64,000 nucleotides of DNA from Betaproteobacteria bacterium (lineage in GTDB: Bacteria > Pseudomonadota > Gammaproteobacteria > Burkholderiales > Usitatibacteraceae). This document shows, one piece after another, positions 62,186 through 64,000 of the stretch (positions are counted from its first letter, which is position 1; the number at the start of each line of letters is the position of its first letter). Made by a program: the position numbers and the translations under genes. The DNA is taken from positions 62,001 to 126,000 of the forward strand of contig JADKJU010000005.1 of the NCBI GenBank assembly GCA_016720855.1, read 5' to 3'. The notes below the pieces were generated by a model, which ran no database searches, had not been told where the DNA came from, and was given only the letters and a program-made list of their open reading frames with translations.

Positions 62186-63481
62186 TCAGGCGGCTTGCTT
62201 CTTCGCCTTGATCTTCGCGACTTCGTCGTCCCAGCCATCGGCGCGGACGTAGGGGTTGGTGCGCGGCGTGGCGACCATGTTCGCGTCGATCTCGATGCCG
62301 ACGCCCTCGACAAAGTTCACCAGCCCGATGCGCTCGATCGTCTCTCCGATGCGCTCGTGCTCCAGTGCGTTCTCGGCGAAGAAGTCGACGATGCGCCGGC
62401 CGAGGTCGACCAGCTTCTCGCGGTCCTCGTCCGTCTCGAGCTTCATGAACGGCACCACCACCGTGCCCATCAGGTCGCCGATCTTGAGGGTGCGCTTGCC
62501 GCCCACCAGGATCGTCGCGCCCTTGTCCTTGCCCGGGGAGAGACCGCCCGTGATCACGTTGATGCAATGCATGCAGCGCACGCAATCGCGATTCTCGATC
62601 GCGATCGCCTGGGTGTCGGAGACCTTCACCGCCGAGATCGAGGGCCCCGTGGGGATCTTCGACGCGTCAACCAGCTGGATCGCCTTGGTGGGGCAGCGGC
62701 TCACCACGTCGTTCACGAGGTCGGTCACGCCATGCTTGGCGAAGTAGGCGCGCGCGAGCTTCTCGTCCGTGCGGATGTTGTCGCGCCAGGTGCCGATGAC
62801 CGCCATGTCCGAGCGCTGGATGGAGTTCATGCAGTCGTTCGGGCAGCCCGAGAACTTGAACTTGAACTTGTAGGGCAGCGACGGGCGGTGGATGTCGTCG
62901 GTGAAGTTGTTGAGAACCGTGCGGTGCGCGGTCGCCTCGTCGTAGCACGACTGCTCGCAGCGCGCGGCGCCCACGCACGACATCGACGTGCGCACGGCAG
63001 GGCCGGCGCCGCCGAGGTCGAACCCGAGCGCGTTGATCTCGTCGAACGCGTCCTGCACCTTGTCGGAGCGCGCACCCTGGAACATGATGTCTCCGCTCTG
63101 GCCGTGGAAGGCGATGAGCCCGGATCCGTGGCGCTCCCAGGTATCGGCCAACTTGCGCAGGATGTCGGTGTTGTAGTGCATGCCCGGAGGCGGCATCACG
63201 CGCAGCGTATGGAACTCCGCCGCGTCGGGAAATTTCGGCTTGCCCGATTCGTCCTTGAGCTCGGTGAAGCGCGGAATGATTCCGCCACCATAGCCGAAGA
63301 TGCTGATGGTGCCGCCCTTCCAGTAGCCCTTCTTGGTCTCGTAGGACGTCTCGAGCTGGCCAAGGAGGTCGACCATCATGTCGTTGTCCTTGGCGAGTCG
63401 CTTCAGGCCGGTCACGAAGCTCGGCCACGGGCCGGTTTCCAGCTTGTCGAGCATCGGCGTCGGGTGCATTTTCTTTGCCAT
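62186..63481 (-). CDS. dsrA: DsrA, reverse dissimilatory sulfite reductase alpha subunit
   Basis: A 431-aa subunit with the sirohaem region SMSCVGAARCEQSCYDE and FSGCPNDCMNSIQRSD and a 4Fe-4S insert, CVRCMHCINV. GAGGAGG precedes the ATG at 63481. It heads an operon dsrABEFHCMKLJOPNR-cobA, oxidative by its accessory genes. Confidence 0.97.
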   Translation of the reverse strand: MAKKMHPTPMLDKLETGPWPSFVTGLKRLAKDNDMMVDLLGQLETSYETKKGYWKGGTISIFGYGGGIIPRFTELKDESGKPKFPDAAEFHTLRVMPPPGMHYNTDILRKLADTWERHGSGLIAFHGQSGDIMFQGARSDKVQDAFDEINALGFDLGGAGPAVRTSMSCVGAARCEQSCYDEATAHRTVLNNFTDDIHRPSLPYKFKFKFSGCPNDCMNSIQRSDMAVIGTWRDNIRTDEKLARAYFAKHGVTDLVNDVVSRCPTKAIQLVDASKIPTGPSISAVKVSDTQAIAIENRDCVRCMHCINVITGGLSPGKDKGATILVGGKRTLKIGDLMGTVVVPFMKLETDEDREKLVDLGRRIVDFFAENALEHERIGETIERIGLVNFVEGVGIEIDANMVATPRTNPYVRADGWDDEVAKIKAKKQAA

Positions 63482-63539
63482 TGCAGCCTCCTCGCGAATC
63501 GTTCGAATTTCACGGCTTCCGGGAAGGCACACTCTCCCA

Positions 63540-63635
63540 GAGTGGACCGATCCTACGGCGCCCCCGGGGGGTTGGCCATCCCTCCGACGGTGGGGGCTCT
63601 TCCCCGATGGGGAGTATCAGGACTACCCGTTTGGG
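63540..63635 (-). promoter_or_regulatory. dsrA upstream control region
   Basis: On the minus strand a TGGCCA -35 (63573-63578) and TAGGAT -10 (63550-63555) are 17 bp apart. GAGTGGACCG follows the -10, and CTACCCGTTTGGG with TTCCCCGATGGGGA lies 60-95 bp upstream. Both shared blocks also occur before soeB. Confidence 0.6.
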
Positions 63636-63749
63636 CTATGCCCGGCGTCCTTCGCACGGGGAGTAGACGGCAGGCCGGCAGGACGGCGTAAAGTAGCCTC
63701 TCGCGACGCATCACCCACGCGCCGCCACCGCAGCCAAACCAGGCCTCCC

Positions 63750-63971
63750 ATGGATCGCCCCGCCCCCATCGCCTCGCTCACCGTCCCGCTGGGAGGCCAG
63801 AAAATCGAGATGCACCAGGTTGACTTCGAGGGGGGAGAGCTCAGCATGCTGCGCGTTCGCATCCGTGAGGGGCCCCGGTTTACCGTGTTCGACATCGACC
63901 CCGCCACGGCCGCCGCCTGGGGCGATGCCCTGCAGGCATGGGGCCGGTCGCACGCCGGAGGAACACCATGA
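63750..63971 (+). CDS. Small uncharacterised protein divergent from dsrA
   Basis: A 73-aa protein, MDRPAPIASLTVPLGGQKIE, with a compact beta-rich start and no signal peptide or cysteine. I do not recognise it. It overlaps the next gene by four bases (ATGA), suggesting an operon pointing away from dsr. Confidence 0.6.
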   Translation: MDRPAPIASLTVPLGGQKIEMHQVDFEGGELSMLRVRIREGPRFTVFDIDPATAAAWGDALQAWGRSHAGGTP

Positions 63972-64000
63972 TGGCTGTCGCCGGTTCCCGCGACTCGGGC
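63968..64000 (+). CDS. Truncated gene at window edge
   Basis: An ATG coupled to the previous stop begins MMAVAGSRDSG and runs off the window. Too short to identify. Confidence 0.5.
   Translation, partial: MMAVAGSRDSG

Overview
The window is a GC-rich, gene-dense chromosomal segment that looks like a betaproteobacterium able to oxidise reduced sulfur and respire at low oxygen. This rests on the nusA-infB operon layout, smpB divergent from ratA-rnfH, a ccoISNOQPGH block, and a complete oxidative-type dsr operon. The species cannot be named from the sequence. No rRNA, insertion sequence, phage or CRISPR array is visible.

Layout. 1-6.5 kb: a FimV-like envelope protein coupled to an unknown protein, rnfH/ratA divergent from smpB, and a ketopantoate-reductase-like gene. 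6.5-16.3 kb (all minus): rimP-nusA-infB-rbfA-truB-rpsO-pnp, then tRNA-Pro, tRNA-Arg and tRNA-His and a DUF3313-type protein. The rimP leader carries a terminator-like hairpin. 16.5-26.9 kb (plus): two tandem TonB-dependent receptors, then tonB-exbB-exbD-exbD and a repeat-rich periplasmic protein, apparently a dedicated uptake system. 26.9-28.8 kb: a PAT-type acetyltransferase, thyA and folA. 28.8-37 kb: ccoI, ccoS, ccoNOQP, ccoG and ccoH, giving the cbb3 oxidase and its assembly factors behind an FNR box. 37-41.6 kb (minus): an operon of uspA, a DksA/TraR zinc-finger gene and a Pat-like acyl-CoA-synthetase/acetyltransferase, then fnr. 41.7-45.3 kb: hemN, a lipoprotein, a response regulator and a carboxymuconolactone-decarboxylase/Rieske fusion.

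45.3-63.5 kb is the sulfur region. soeB-soeC-sat runs on the minus strand with no soeA. A NarX/NarL-type two-component system sits on the plus strand. The operon dsrABEFHCMKLJOPNR plus a siroheme methyltransferase runs on the minus strand from 63.5 down to 50.4 kb. DsrAB with DsrEFH/DsrC oxidises sulfane sulfur to sulfite, DsrMKJOP and DsrL move the electrons, CobA and DsrN make siroamide, and SoeBC and Sat point to later oxidation of sulfite to sulfate.

Regulation visible in the sequence. FNR-type boxes lie upstream of ccoN, between fnr and hemN, and upstream of uspA, so respiration, anaerobic haem synthesis and a stress operon probably form one oxygen-responsive set. The upstream regions of soeB and dsrA share two sequence blocks, which suggests common control of sulfite and sulfur oxidation, perhaps by the adjacent two-component system.
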